A stretch of 64,000 nt of DNA from Fervidobacterium sp. (GCA_026419195.1 JANZZV010000005.1:1-64000), one strand, 5' to 3'; shown: positions 8,773 through 17,677, numbered from the stretch's first letter. Notes: generated by a model not told the origin, from the letters alone. A program made the numbers and translations.

Positions 8773-8799
8773 GGTAGCAAAGCTACCAAGGGCGCCCTT
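8773..8799 (+). other. Two palindromes in the flagellin mRNA leader
   Basis: GGTAGC-AAA-GCTACC (8773-8787) is a perfect short hairpin and AAGGGCGCCCTT (8788-8799) is a perfect 12-base palindrome right after it. Both fall in the untranslated leader just after the expected transcription start. There is no U-tract, so they are not a terminator. They may stabilise the transcript or bind a regulator. Confidence 0.6.
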
Positions 8800-8850
8800 G
8801 AAAAAGCTAAAAAATTTAAGGAAAAAACTCTCACATGGAGGTGAACAGTT

Positions 8851-11091
8851 ATGAGGATTAACCACAACATCAACGCGCTCAACAGCTGGCGCAACATCAC
8901 TATGGTTAACATGGATATGAGTAAGACTCTTGAGAGACTTTCTTCTGGTTTAAGAATCAACAGAGCAGGTGATGATGCAGCAGGTCTTGCAATCAGTGAA
9001 AAGATGCGTGGACAGATTCGCGGACTTGACATGGCAATCAAAAACTCACAAGATGCTATTTCACTGATTCAAACAGCTGAAGGTGCGTTAACTGAAGTAC
9101 ATTCAATATTGCAAAGGATGAGAGAACTTGCAGTCCAAGCGGCAACTGATACCAACACAAACGTCGATAGGGATCAAATCCAAGCTGAACTCAATCAGTT
9201 AAGAGAAGAAATCGATAGAATTGCAAGAACAACGGAATTCAACACTAAAAAGTTGCTCGATGGAAAGCTTGAAGGTTTCAGATTTAGAGCAGACGTAAAG
9301 GTTGTTACGGGAGGTAACATCGATCTCAAGGCACAAGAAATAAGCTATAACAATCAAAATGTAAAATCATTAGCAGGATGGACATCAGCTAATGTTACAG
9401 GTTCACTTGGTACTCTCTACTTGGATGTAGGTGATCAGAGCTTCAACATAGTTTACAGAAAGCTCACAACATCCAATGGAATCGATCTATGGATTGGATT
9501 TCAAAGTGTAGGCAACAATACTGTGAGAGTAACTGTTTATAAGGATAGCCCGAATGGTACACTTCTTGGTTCCAGAACTCTAACAGCAGATGGACATGTA
9601 TATTTGAACAATATAGTTGAAAGCAACAGAATTACTTTCCTTGGTGCACTCAGTATTGATTTTGCAGCTACTCTTAACACAGTTTACAGTGTAACCTTAA
9701 TCAACTCAAAGCAATTTGTATCCACAAACGGTTTCTTAGCAGAGAATATAACAACAAGCATGACAGGCACACCAACAGTACCAGTTCTTAACCTTGGAGG
9801 AGGTGCAGCATCCGCTCATGTAGGAATTTTGATTCATGGTGTAGCAGTTACATTGACACTTGTCAGTGTTGGATCATCGCAAAACAGTATTAGAGTGATA
9901 GTTAGAAGAAATAACACAATAGTTGGTTCACAAACATATACCAGACCTACTGCGGTAACAACATTGAACCTTAATTTTATAAGAGATATATCTTCAGGAA
10001 ATACGTTGCTTAATTTAGGTACTCTTGCCCTCAGTTTATCAACAGGTGCTGAAAAATTACGCAGTTTCCAATTCAGTGGATCAGCATATTTCGACACTCG
10101 TCGATCACAGGTTGTTGCAAGCAGAAACAACGTCACAACAAACAATGCGAATTTGGCCTTTACAACACTCAACATAGGTGGAGGAGCAGCAATCGCTGTA
10201 GGATTCCAGTCGGTAGGTGCAAATCAGGTAAGGTATGTAGTAAGAAGTTACAGTGGAATGACGATAACAAGTGGTACGATAAAAGCACAAGATCTGAATG
10301 CGATAGGTTTGAAAACTGTAAGTCTTGGTGATGATTTAACGTTGAACATTCAATTCGAAGAGTTCCAAAGCGAAAACGTAAGACTTAACCAAGCAGATAT
10401 TTACTTGACTTCTAAAAATTATCAAGCTAACGAAGGTTCGTATGTAGTTGAAGTTGGTCAGTTCATAGGTGGTGTTAGTTCGCAACTTGACTTCAGGGTA
10501 GTTAAGAGTGATGGTACTGGCGTAAACATCTCCAATCAAGGAGCTCTCAGAAAAGGATTTGCTGTCACAGATGGCACAATCTTTACCTGGAGACCGAATG
10601 AGCATACTATCGGAGAGTTCGGAGACGCGCTGCCAAATGAAGAAATAATTGATTCTGCTGTTGCAAGGATAGAAGGTAAATATACACAAGACACACAACT
10701 CATCTTCCAGATTGGTTCAAACGAAGGTCATAACATGTTTGTTGGTATAGATGATATGAGTGCTGGTGCACTTGGTATCACAACGTCTTCGTTAAAGGTG
10801 ACGGATCAAAACAGCGCTGAAAGAGCAATCATGGTTGTCGATGCAGCTATACATAAAGTTAGCAGTGCTCGTGCGGCGCTCGGTGCTGTTCAGAACAGGC
10901 TCGAGCATACTATAGCAAACCTCGGTGTGGCAGCAGAAAACTTAACAGCAGCCGAAAGCCGTATAAGAGACGCAGATATGGCAAAGGAAATGATGGCGTT
11001 TACAAGACAGCAGATACTCTTGCAATCAAGTATGTCAATGCTTGCACAAGCCAATGCCCAACCACAAAATGTTTTGCAATTGTTAAGATAA
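8851..11091 (+). CDS. Giant flagellin 1 (746 aa) with a large central variable domain
   Basis: This is the filament subunit secreted by the flagellar type III system. The D0/D1 N-terminus (residues 1-160) has the canonical SSGLRINRAGDDAAGLAISE (31-50). The C-terminus (about 615-746) has NRLEHTIANLGVAAENLTAAE and ends VLQLLR. Between them lies a roughly 450-residue, Ser/Thr/Asn-rich insert. It contains three imperfect beta-rich repeats, at about 188-292, 311-416 and 434-521, marked by GFQSVGNN, LVSVGSSQNS and GFQSVGAN. Typical flagellins are 270-500 aa, so this is large. TGGAGGTGA gives a strong ribosome site, behind a sigma-28 promoter. Abundant Ser/Thr and adjacent glycosyltransferases suggest O-glycosylation. 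Confidence 0.96.
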   Translation: MRINHNINALNSWRNITMVNMDMSKTLERLSSGLRINRAGDDAAGLAISEKMRGQIRGLDMAIKNSQDAISLIQTAEGALTEVHSILQRMRELAVQAATDTNTNVDRDQIQAELNQLREEIDRIARTTEFNTKKLLDGKLEGFRFRADVKVVTGGNIDLKAQEISYNNQNVKSLAGWTSANVTGSLGTLYLDVGDQSFNIVYRKLTTSNGIDLWIGFQSVGNNTVRVTVYKDSPNGTLLGSRTLTADGHVYLNNIVESNRITFLGALSIDFAATLNTVYSVTLINSKQFVSTNGFLAENITTSMTGTPTVPVLNLGGGAASAHVGILIHGVAVTLTLVSVGSSQNSIRVIVRRNNTIVGSQTYTRPTAVTTLNLNFIRDISSGNTLLNLGTLALSLSTGAEKLRSFQFSGSAYFDTRRSQVVASRNNVTTNNANLAFTTLNIGGGAAIAVGFQSVGANQVRYVVRSYSGMTITSGTIKAQDLNAIGLKTVSLGDDLTLNIQFEEFQSENVRLNQADIYLTSKNYQANEGSYVVEVGQFIGGVSSQLDFRVVKSDGTGVNISNQGALRKGFAVTDGTIFTWRPNEHTIGEFGDALPNEEIIDSAVARIEGKYTQDTQLIFQIGSNEGHNMFVGIDDMSAGALGITTSSLKVTDQNSAERAIMVVDAAIHKVSSARAALGAVQNRLEHTIANLGVAAENLTAAESRIRDADMAKEMMAFTRQQILLQSSMSMLAQANAQPQNVLQLLR

Positions 11092-11102
11092 TAGCACTTT
11101 CA

Positions 11103-11142
11103 AAAAAACCAAGCAGCCATACAAGGCTGCTTGGTTTTTTTA
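11103..11142 (+). terminator. Rho-independent terminator after flagellin 1
   Basis: AAAAACCAAGCAGCC and GGCTGCTTGGTTTTT form a stem of about 15 bp around the loop ATACAA, followed by a run of Ts. It lies 12 bases after the flagellin stop codon and should separate flagellin 1 from the downstream glycosyltransferase. Confidence 0.95.
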
Positions 11143-11228
11143 TATTTGCCTAACTTAGGAGTTGTTTTAAATTATGTTGAATTATAATTTGGTGATTTTG
11201 CATTCTGATTGTTACCGGAGGTGCAGTA

Positions 11229-13871
11229 ATGAAAAACAACAAACCTTTTTTATCTGTCGCGATGATAGTCAAGGACGAAGAGAATAACTTGCCAAGGTGT
11301 TTGGAGAGTCTAAAAGACTTTGTCGACGAGATTGTTATAGTAGACACAGGTTCAGTAGATAGAACCGTGGAAATAGCAAAAAAATACACCGATAAGGTAT
11401 ATTTTTACCTATGGAACAACGATTTCTCAGCAGCGAGAAATTATTCTTTACAGTTTCCAACTGGTGAGTGGGTATTTATTGTGGATGCCGATGAAGAAGC
11501 TACTCCAGAAATGAAGGAAGGATTAAGAAATTATCTTGAAGGTTTACCAAGTGACGTGAATACGGTCTATTTACCAACTATCAGCTATCTTGATTGGAAT
11601 TTTGAAATGAAAGAAGTTGCTTCTTCAGCACGTGTATTTAGGAACGGTACTGTTAAGTTTGAAAATATCGTACACAACCAAGCGATTTATAAACCGAAAG
11701 TTTCTTATGCCCCGTTTTCGTTGATACACTATGGATACATCTGGACAAGAAAATTGAAACAAAAAAAATACGCAAGAACTGCGAACTTGATAAGAGAACA
11801 TTTGAAGCAAGCTGAAAATATCGGTGAGAAGATTTATTACCTCGTACAGTTGTACAAGACTGAAACTGTTAGTCCACATTTTTGGTCACATGTTAGGGTG
11901 GGGTGGGAAGTTGCTAATTTGCTTACAAAAACTCAAAACATACCTACAATTGCTCTTGAATTTATGTATATATTCGGTATGGAATTAATCTCCAATCAAA
12001 TTAAAGAAGGCGAAAAGTTGCTTGATGCATGTTTAAGACTCTCACCAGAGTATCCTGATCCATACTGTGGGTTTGCAATAAAATATTTCAACGATAGAAA
12101 TTATGAAAAGGCTTTTGAGTTCGCAAAAGATTATTTTAAAGTTCTCGATGCTGTTATGGCTGAAAAGGAGAAATTCACTTGGACAATTAATAGTTTGAAA
12201 GAGAGAGATAAGTTAGCTGGAATTATGGTTACCACCGCTCTTGAGATGGATGAAAAGGAATATGTTGACAAGTATCTCGACGAGTTTTTTGCGATAAAAG
12301 ACCTGAATCTTAAGGCTACCTTTTTCGGCGCTATCATAAGTGTTTTTTCCAAAAAAACAAAAGAATTTTTTGCAAAGTATAACTATGTGTTTGAAAAGGT
12401 GCTGGAGGAAGCATTAAGTAACAGAATTATCTTCCCTATGGGTGAGCTACTTATGAATTTGCTTAAAAATACAGTTGAGCTTTCTGAAAGAGCGGTTTTG
12501 CTTTTGAAAGGTTTCCCAGTGGCCAATAAATTAGAATTTTGGCTGAGAGAAAAGATTGCGAAACCTGATAATGACTTTATTTACTCGTATTTTTTAAGCG
12601 ATACGCCAGAAGATAAGTTTCTTGACGAGCATGGTATTCCAGGGCTTATTTTCTTGTATTATCTGAAGAAAGATTACTACGAACCAGAAAAAATTATTAA
12701 GTGGTTACATGATCTCACTAAGAAGACGGAAAATGCTTTATTTAAAGGCCTTATAGAAGCATTGATAGGTGATACTTACCTGAGACTGAAAAATGTAAAA
12801 AACGCTTTGAATTACTACAAAAAAGCTGCAACGAACAATCCGCTTATATCAAAGTTTATTAAACCTATCATCGAAGATTTAAAAACAAGTCTTTTGGATC
12901 TGGATATTGAAGGTGTGGCGGATGATTTGTGGAAGTATTACGTATCAAACAATGATTTCATAATCTCACTTAACAGTTATCCGAAAAGCGAACTTGAGAA
13001 TGTTTATTTGCTTTCGAATCATGATTTTGCAAGGTATGTATCAGCGATAAATAGTAGTGATAACGATAAGAAGATAGATTTGTTGATGCAGGTAAGCAGA
13101 CCAAATTTGTTTAAGAATTATTATTATCACCTTGCTAAGGCATTTGAGAAAAAAGATCTTGAGACTGCTTACGTTTATCACATAAAGGCAATAGAAGAAA
13201 ATGAGGTTTTAGCGGATATTAAGGAGAAAAACTACAGGTATACCGAGTTGTATCCCGCGCACTTGCCAAGTTATTACAGAGCCGATGATTTAAAGGTATG
13301 GGTTGGGAATCTTTCGGAAAGGTTTTCGTGTAGAGGTATCATACAGCCAGTAAGAACATGGAAAATTTCAAAAGAAGGTTTTTATTACTCAATTCCTCTA
13401 CCAACAGAGGATGCCATAAGTATTTTCTTGAAGCGCGAATTCGATGCTTTAGGAAAAAATAATATGCTTGTTAGTGGTGAGTTTCTGCAGTCAATGGTTT
13501 CAAAGTTAGAATTTGATGATGTTCGATTAATCTACGATGTTGATAAAGCGAATTTTGATCTTAGTGTGTTTTCAAGGTTAGGTATTAAGATAAGTGAAAA
13601 AAGTCAGAATTTTGTTATTCTGTCGGGATTTGAGCGAAGTTATGACGTAGGTAATTTGCTCTCTAACGCAAAATCCGCCTTAATATTTACTGCTTTACCA
13701 AATGTTGAAAACCGAGATGATGATGTGTGGTATTACCCAGGTTTCACCATATTGAGAGATTATAAACAAATCAGTAATTTAATGAATAAATTGAGGTTTA
13801 AGATTATATACAAAGAAATACAAAATAATTTCGTAGGAATCTTAGTGGAAAAGGTAGAAAAAACTAAATGA
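11229..13871 (+). CDS. GT2 glycosyltransferase with TPR region and unknown C-terminal domain (880 aa)
   Basis: The N-terminal 110 residues are a GT-A/GT2 domain of the SunT-like type: LSVAMIVKDEENNLPRCLES, VIVDTGSVDRT, NDFSAARNYSL near 64-74 and the metal-binding VDADEE at 85-90. The middle (about 190-680) is helical and TPR-like, for example YLRLKNVKNALNYYKKAATNNPL. The last 200 residues (from ADDLKVWVGNL) form a separate domain I do not recognise. It sits between two flagellin genes on the same strand. CGGAGG lies 7 bases before the ATG, and only 52 bases separate its stop from flagellin 2. The arrangement suggests it glycosylates flagellin; this is inference. Confidence 0.85.
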   Translation: MKNNKPFLSVAMIVKDEENNLPRCLESLKDFVDEIVIVDTGSVDRTVEIAKKYTDKVYFYLWNNDFSAARNYSLQFPTGEWVFIVDADEEATPEMKEGLRNYLEGLPSDVNTVYLPTISYLDWNFEMKEVASSARVFRNGTVKFENIVHNQAIYKPKVSYAPFSLIHYGYIWTRKLKQKKYARTANLIREHLKQAENIGEKIYYLVQLYKTETVSPHFWSHVRVGWEVANLLTKTQNIPTIALEFMYIFGMELISNQIKEGEKLLDACLRLSPEYPDPYCGFAIKYFNDRNYEKAFEFAKDYFKVLDAVMAEKEKFTWTINSLKERDKLAGIMVTTALEMDEKEYVDKYLDEFFAIKDLNLKATFFGAIISVFSKKTKEFFAKYNYVFEKVLEEALSNRIIFPMGELLMNLLKNTVELSERAVLLLKGFPVANKLEFWLREKIAKPDNDFIYSYFLSDTPEDKFLDEHGIPGLIFLYYLKKDYYEPEKIIKWLHDLTKKTENALFKGLIEALIGDTYLRLKNVKNALNYYKKAATNNPLISKFIKPIIEDLKTSLLDLDIEGVADDLWKYYVSNNDFIISLNSYPKSELENVYLLSNHDFARYVSAINSSDNDKKIDLLMQVSRPNLFKNYYYHLAKAFEKKDLETAYVYHIKAIEENEVLADIKEKNYRYTELYPAHLPSYYRADDLKVWVGNLSERFSCRGIIQPVRTWKISKEGFYYSIPLPTEDAISIFLKREFDALGKNNMLVSGEFLQSMVSKLEFDDVRLIYDVDKANFDLSVFSRLGIKISEKSQNFVILSGFERSYDVGNLLSNAKSALIFTALPNVENRDDDVWYYPGFTILRDYKQISNLMNKLRFKIIYKEIQNNFVGILVEKVEKTK

Positions 13872-13923
13872 AATATTGAATTACGCTTCTGTTATCTTTT
13901 TATATACATTAGGAGGTGAGGTT

Positions 13924-16170
13924 ATGCGGATTAATCATAACTTATCTGCACTTAACGCATGGAGGCAGATAACTCTTACTGATTCAGACATGAAGAAGTC
14001 CCTTGAAAGGCTTTCTTCCGGTTTGAGAATTAACAGAGCAAGTGATGATGCAGCGGGACTTGCGATAAGCGAAAAGATGAGAGGGCAGATCCGTGGGCTT
14101 GAAATGGCTATGAAGAATGCTCAGGATGGTATTTCTCTTATTCAAACAGCTGAAGGAGCGTTGAATGAAGTACATGCTATTTTGCAACGTATGAGAGAGT
14201 TGGCGGTTCAGGCAGCAACGGATACAAATACGAACGTCGATCGAGATCAGTTACAAGCAGAGTTAAACCAGTTAAGGGAAGAGATTGATAGGATTGCTCG
14301 TGCTACGGAGTTTAATACTAAGAAGCTCCTTGATGGAAAGCTCGAGGGCTTCAGATTCAGAGCGGATGTAAAGGTTGTTACAGGTGGTAATATAGACTTG
14401 AAAGCAGAAGAGATTAACATATCAAAACTCAATACAAAAGCTGTTGCTACGTGGACTTCCCAGGTTGTAAATGGTAGTATTAAGAACGTTTATTTGGACG
14501 TAGGAAATAGCACTTACGATTTTGTTTACAGAAAACTTTCAACTAACATTGGCACAGATTTGTGGGTTGGATTCAAAAGTGTTGGAAACAACCAAGTTAG
14601 AGTTGTCGTGTTTAGGGATGCACCTGGTACTATGACTATTGGTTCAAATACACTAAGTGGTGATGGTAAAGTCTATCTGCATGATTTTAGAATGGGTAAT
14701 AATTTTGTTTTTATGGGTGCTTTGAGTGTCGATCTTGCAGATGGTGCAAATTCTAGTTTGAATACAGTTTATTCGGCAAAGCTTGTGGATTCAAAGATGT
14801 TCGTATCTGCGAATGGTTTTCTGACAGAATCCATCAGAACGAATATTGAAGGAACTAACTCAATCCCTGTTATCAATCTTGGAGGTGGCAATTATACCTC
14901 GTTTGTCCAAGTGTTTGTGCATGGTGTAGCAATTACATTGGCTTTTAAATCCGTTAGCAATAATTCTCTACTTGTCACCGCTATCAGGAATGGAACAGTT
15001 TTGGGTTCGTATAGATACGACCAACCAACTACTAGTACTACTGTCTCATTTAAATTAATTAAGGATGTACGCACAGCTAATACTTTGCTTAATATTTCGA
15101 ATATTAGTATCCGTATAACTGCTGGTGGCGAGAGGATAGCTTTAATTCAGTTTAACGGTACTGCGTATTTTGATACGGTGAATCGTGATGTTGTTGCGAA
15201 GGTGAATAATGTTCTTACAAATGCTTCAAGTTTGACATTTACTTCCTTACTTATAGGTACAAATGCGAAGGTTTTTGTGGGATTCCAGTCTGTTGGTACT
15301 AATCAAGTCAGATATGTTGTTAAAAGTTTCAGTGGGATGACGATTACAACTGGGACAATAAAGGCTTCAGATCTAAATTCAATAGGTTTGAAAACTGTAA
15401 ATCTCGGTGATGATTTGGTGTTGAATATCCAATTTGAAAATTTCCAAAGTGAGATGAACCGTTTGAATCAGGCAGATTTGTATGTAACTTCGCGAGTCTC
15501 CAAAGGAGAAGAGGGGTCTTATGTCTTAGAAATTGGTCAATTGAAAGGATATGTAAGTTCACCTATTGATTTTAGGCTTGTCAAGAGTTCGTCAACGGGG
15601 ATTAGTATTTCAACTGTAGGTGAGTTGAGACGCGGATTTTTGGTTAAGAACGGTATAGTGATGTCCTGGATGCCAGATATTTGGAGAATAGATATGTATG
15701 GCTCTTTACCCAATGAAGAAGTTATAGATACAGCTGTGTTCAGAGTTGACGAACAGAGAATGGAGGATAATTCGTTGATATTCCAAATAGGTTCCAATGA
15801 GGGAGTTAATATGATGCTTGGTATCGATGATATGCGTTCTGAAGCCTTGGGACTCACAAAGGAATCGGTGGATGTAACAACACAAAATGCAGCGGAACGT
15901 ACGATTATGATTGTTGATGCCGCAATTTTGAAGGTTGGTATGGTGAGGTCAAGGTTGGGTGCGGTACAGAATCGTCTTGAGCATACAATAGCAAACCTTG
16001 GTGTAGCAGCAGAAAATTTAACAGCTGCAGAAAGCCGTATAAGAGATGCGGATATGGCGAAAGAGATGATGGCCTTCACAAAGCAACAGATTTTGATGCA
16101 GTCAGGTATGGCTATGCTTGCACAAGCAAATGGTCTACCACAAAATGTACTCCAGTTGCTAAGAGGATAA
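13924..16170 (+). CDS. Giant flagellin 2 (748 aa), paralogue of flagellin 1
   Basis: The protein shares the flagellin ends (SSGLRINRASDDAAGLAISE; NRLEHTIANLGVAAENLTAAE; ending VLQLLRG) and the same large three-repeat central domain as flagellin 1. The insert has diverged much more than the ends. The ATG at 13924 lies 7 bases after AGGAGGTGA and gives the standard MRINHN start; an earlier in-frame ATG at 13876 has no ribosome site. No sigma-28 promoter is visible in the 52 bases before it. It probably depends on transcription from upstream of the 880-aa glycosyltransferase gene. Codon choice differs from flagellin 1 despite matching protein, so the duplication is not recent. Confidence 0.95.
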   Translation: MRINHNLSALNAWRQITLTDSDMKKSLERLSSGLRINRASDDAAGLAISEKMRGQIRGLEMAMKNAQDGISLIQTAEGALNEVHAILQRMRELAVQAATDTNTNVDRDQLQAELNQLREEIDRIARATEFNTKKLLDGKLEGFRFRADVKVVTGGNIDLKAEEINISKLNTKAVATWTSQVVNGSIKNVYLDVGNSTYDFVYRKLSTNIGTDLWVGFKSVGNNQVRVVVFRDAPGTMTIGSNTLSGDGKVYLHDFRMGNNFVFMGALSVDLADGANSSLNTVYSAKLVDSKMFVSANGFLTESIRTNIEGTNSIPVINLGGGNYTSFVQVFVHGVAITLAFKSVSNNSLLVTAIRNGTVLGSYRYDQPTTSTTVSFKLIKDVRTANTLLNISNISIRITAGGERIALIQFNGTAYFDTVNRDVVAKVNNVLTNASSLTFTSLLIGTNAKVFVGFQSVGTNQVRYVVKSFSGMTITTGTIKASDLNSIGLKTVNLGDDLVLNIQFENFQSEMNRLNQADLYVTSRVSKGEEGSYVLEIGQLKGYVSSPIDFRLVKSSSTGISISTVGELRRGFLVKNGIVMSWMPDIWRIDMYGSLPNEEVIDTAVFRVDEQRMEDNSLIFQIGSNEGVNMMLGIDDMRSEALGLTKESVDVTTQNAAERTIMIVDAAILKVGMVRSRLGAVQNRLEHTIANLGVAAENLTAAESRIRDADMAKEMMAFTKQQILMQSGMAMLAQANGLPQNVLQLLRG

Positions 16171-16178
16171 GAATTTGC

Positions 16179-16207
16179 AAAATCCCCCGATTGTCGGGGG
16201 ATTTTTT
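16179..16207 (+). terminator. Bidirectional terminator between flagellin 2 and the DUF3298 gene
   Basis: AAATCCCCCGA and TCGGGGGATTT pair perfectly around the 3-base loop TTG. T-rich sequence follows on the plus strand and A-rich sequence precedes it. It overlaps the stop codon of the convergent gene at 16206 and can serve both. Confidence 0.9.
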
Positions 16208-16931
16208 ATTTCGCTATCTTCTTGATCTCGCTGTGTTTTATGTATTGTGATATGTTTTGCCATGGTATGAAAAACATTGGCATTCCTGATGAGTATGGAG
16301 CTATTTCATAATATGGGTATATGAAGGTTATGTATTTTGGTTCGATGATAAAGCTTCGAGTGAATAGGTTGTCTTTTAGTATATAATCTGTTGCTTCGGG
16401 GAAAAAGTTCTGTTGGTTTAATTTTATTTGGTTTACGATTTGCTGTTTGATTATTTTCTCTGCCTCTTTTTCGATAATATTGTTTAGATTCAGTAATTTT
16501 GAGCTTTTTAAATCGATGTTGTAGGTTTCAAATGTTGTTATTCCATGGGCTCCACCTGTATATTGATAATAATAGATTATAAAGCAAGCTAAATTTTCGT
16601 CTTGGTAATGGATGTTTGTACTGATATTTGCTTCATAAGGTTGAGTGGGGATACCTTCTTTTTTGTTTTGATCGGCAATTTCTTTTACTTGCTTGATGAA
16701 TTGTTTAATTCTGCTTTCAATGATTGTGTTGAGTTCTTCTTGAAATCTGATATTATCCAAATTTTTCAATTTCGGCATTGAGATGGTTATTTGGATTGTA
16801 TTATTTTTTGTTGAGCTTTGTATTAATTCTATTTTTTGTGATTTGATAGTGTACATGTAAGCAAAAATTGCTATGAGAAGTATTATGGCAAGTATATAAA
16901 ATCTTTTTTGTGGATTGTTGTTGTTTGGCAT
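16206..16931 (-). CDS. Membrane-anchored DUF4163/DUF3298 protein (RsiV/PdaC-like extracellular domain)
   Basis: After a short Asn-rich cytoplasmic start there is one transmembrane segment (RFYILAIILLIAIFAYMY), then an external domain of about 200 residues. CFIIYYYQYTGGAHGITTF is the hallmark of DUF3298, and ITISMPKLKNL precedes it as in DUF4163. In other bacteria the domain pair occurs in the anti-sigma factor RsiV, which binds lysozyme, and in the deacetylase PdaC. Here there is no catalytic domain, so an envelope-sensing or binding role is likely. GGAGG directly abuts the ATG at 16937, so the ATG at 16931 six bases farther is preferred. It is monocistronic, convergent with flagellin 2. Confidence 0.85.
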   Translation of the reverse strand: MPNNNNPQKRFYILAIILLIAIFAYMYTIKSQKIELIQSSTKNNTIQITISMPKLKNLDNIRFQEELNTIIESRIKQFIKQVKEIADQNKKEGIPTQPYEANISTNIHYQDENLACFIIYYYQYTGGAHGITTFETYNIDLKSSKLLNLNNIIEKEAEKIIKQQIVNQIKLNQQNFFPEATDYILKDNLFTRSFIIEPKYITFIYPYYEIAPYSSGMPMFFIPWQNISQYIKHSEIKKIAK

Positions 16932-16949
16932 ATTCATCCTCCTTCTTTT

Positions 16950-16979
16950 TAATTTATTTTACCATTGTTGTGGTATAAT
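16950..16979 (+). promoter_or_regulatory. Extended -10 promoter for sdaAB-sdaAA
   Basis: TGGTATAAT (16971-16979) is a TGn extended -10 with a perfect hexamer, 35 bases before the sdaAB start codon. The sequence about 17 bases upstream is only T-rich, with no consensus -35. Confidence 0.6.
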
Positions 16980-17014
16980 TTTCAAGAAGTGTCTTAATTT
17001 TATGGGGTGATTTG

Positions 17015-17677
17015 ATGGGATTGCTTGAAGTTGCAGGTCCAGTCATGATAGGTCCATCGAGCTCGCATACTCTTGGTGCGTTGAAAATTGCAAGGTTTGT
17101 CTACAAGCTTATGGGGACACCAGAACGTGTGGTTTTTGTGTTACATGGTTCTTTCGCGTTTACATACCGTGGACACGGTACTGATCGGGCGTTACTTGCA
17201 GGCGTGTTGGGATTAAAACCTGACGATAATAATGTGAAGAATGCTTACGATATTGCGAACGCTCATAATATAGACTATTCTTTTGAGATGGCAGATCTTG
17301 GTGATGTGCATCCGAACACGGTGCTTATTAAGGCTTGGAAAGGAAGTGTTTACAACGAAGTAGAAGGTTCATCGATTGGTGGTGGTGCGATTCGTATAAC
17401 GAAGATCAACGGTGTTGAATGTTCTTTGACGGGCGACTATCCTACTTTGGTGATTGTTAATAAAGATAAGCCAGGGGCTTTGAAGGATATTTTGGATTGT
17501 ATAAAGACAAATATAGCTAATGTTTATTTACGACGAGTTAATGCGTTGCAAGGTATAGCGTTGAGTATAATTGAACTTGATGAAAATATTGAAGATCCCA
17601 TTTTAATGTGCCTTGAGAAACTTAGTTGTGTTGTTGAACTTTACAATGTAAAACTTGAAGAAGGTGAGCTTTTGTGA
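17015..17677 (+). CDS. sdaAB: L-serine dehydratase, beta subunit (iron-sulfur type)
   Basis: This is the smaller subunit of the two-subunit [4Fe-4S] L-serine ammonia-lyase that turns serine into pyruvate and ammonia. GPVMIGPSSSHTLGALKIA near the start is the family signature, and the C-terminal 75 residues form an ACT domain (LVIVNKDKPGALKDIL). ATG at 17015 lies about 6 bases from GGGGTGA; a TTG directly before it is the alternative. The stop overlaps the GTG of the alpha-subunit gene by 4 bases. Such enzymes are single chains in enteric bacteria and split in Bacillota and Thermotogota. Confidence 0.95.
   Translation: MGLLEVAGPVMIGPSSSHTLGALKIARFVYKLMGTPERVVFVLHGSFAFTYRGHGTDRALLAGVLGLKPDDNNVKNAYDIANAHNIDYSFEMADLGDVHPNTVLIKAWKGSVYNEVEGSSIGGGAIRITKINGVECSLTGDYPTLVIVNKDKPGALKDILDCIKTNIANVYLRRVNALQGIALSIIELDENIEDPILMCLEKLSCVVELYNVKLEEGELL

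Noticed and set aside
11160-11228. Housekeeping promoter before the 880-aa glycosyltransferase
   Set aside because: A TATAAT is present, but the only -35-like TTGTTT is 15 bases away and there is no TGn element, so I did not annotate it as a promoter.
15537-16079. Minus-strand open frame of 180 codons opposite flagellin 2
   Set aside because: It is a mirror of the highly conserved flagellin C-terminus in the opposite strand, without a ribosome site.
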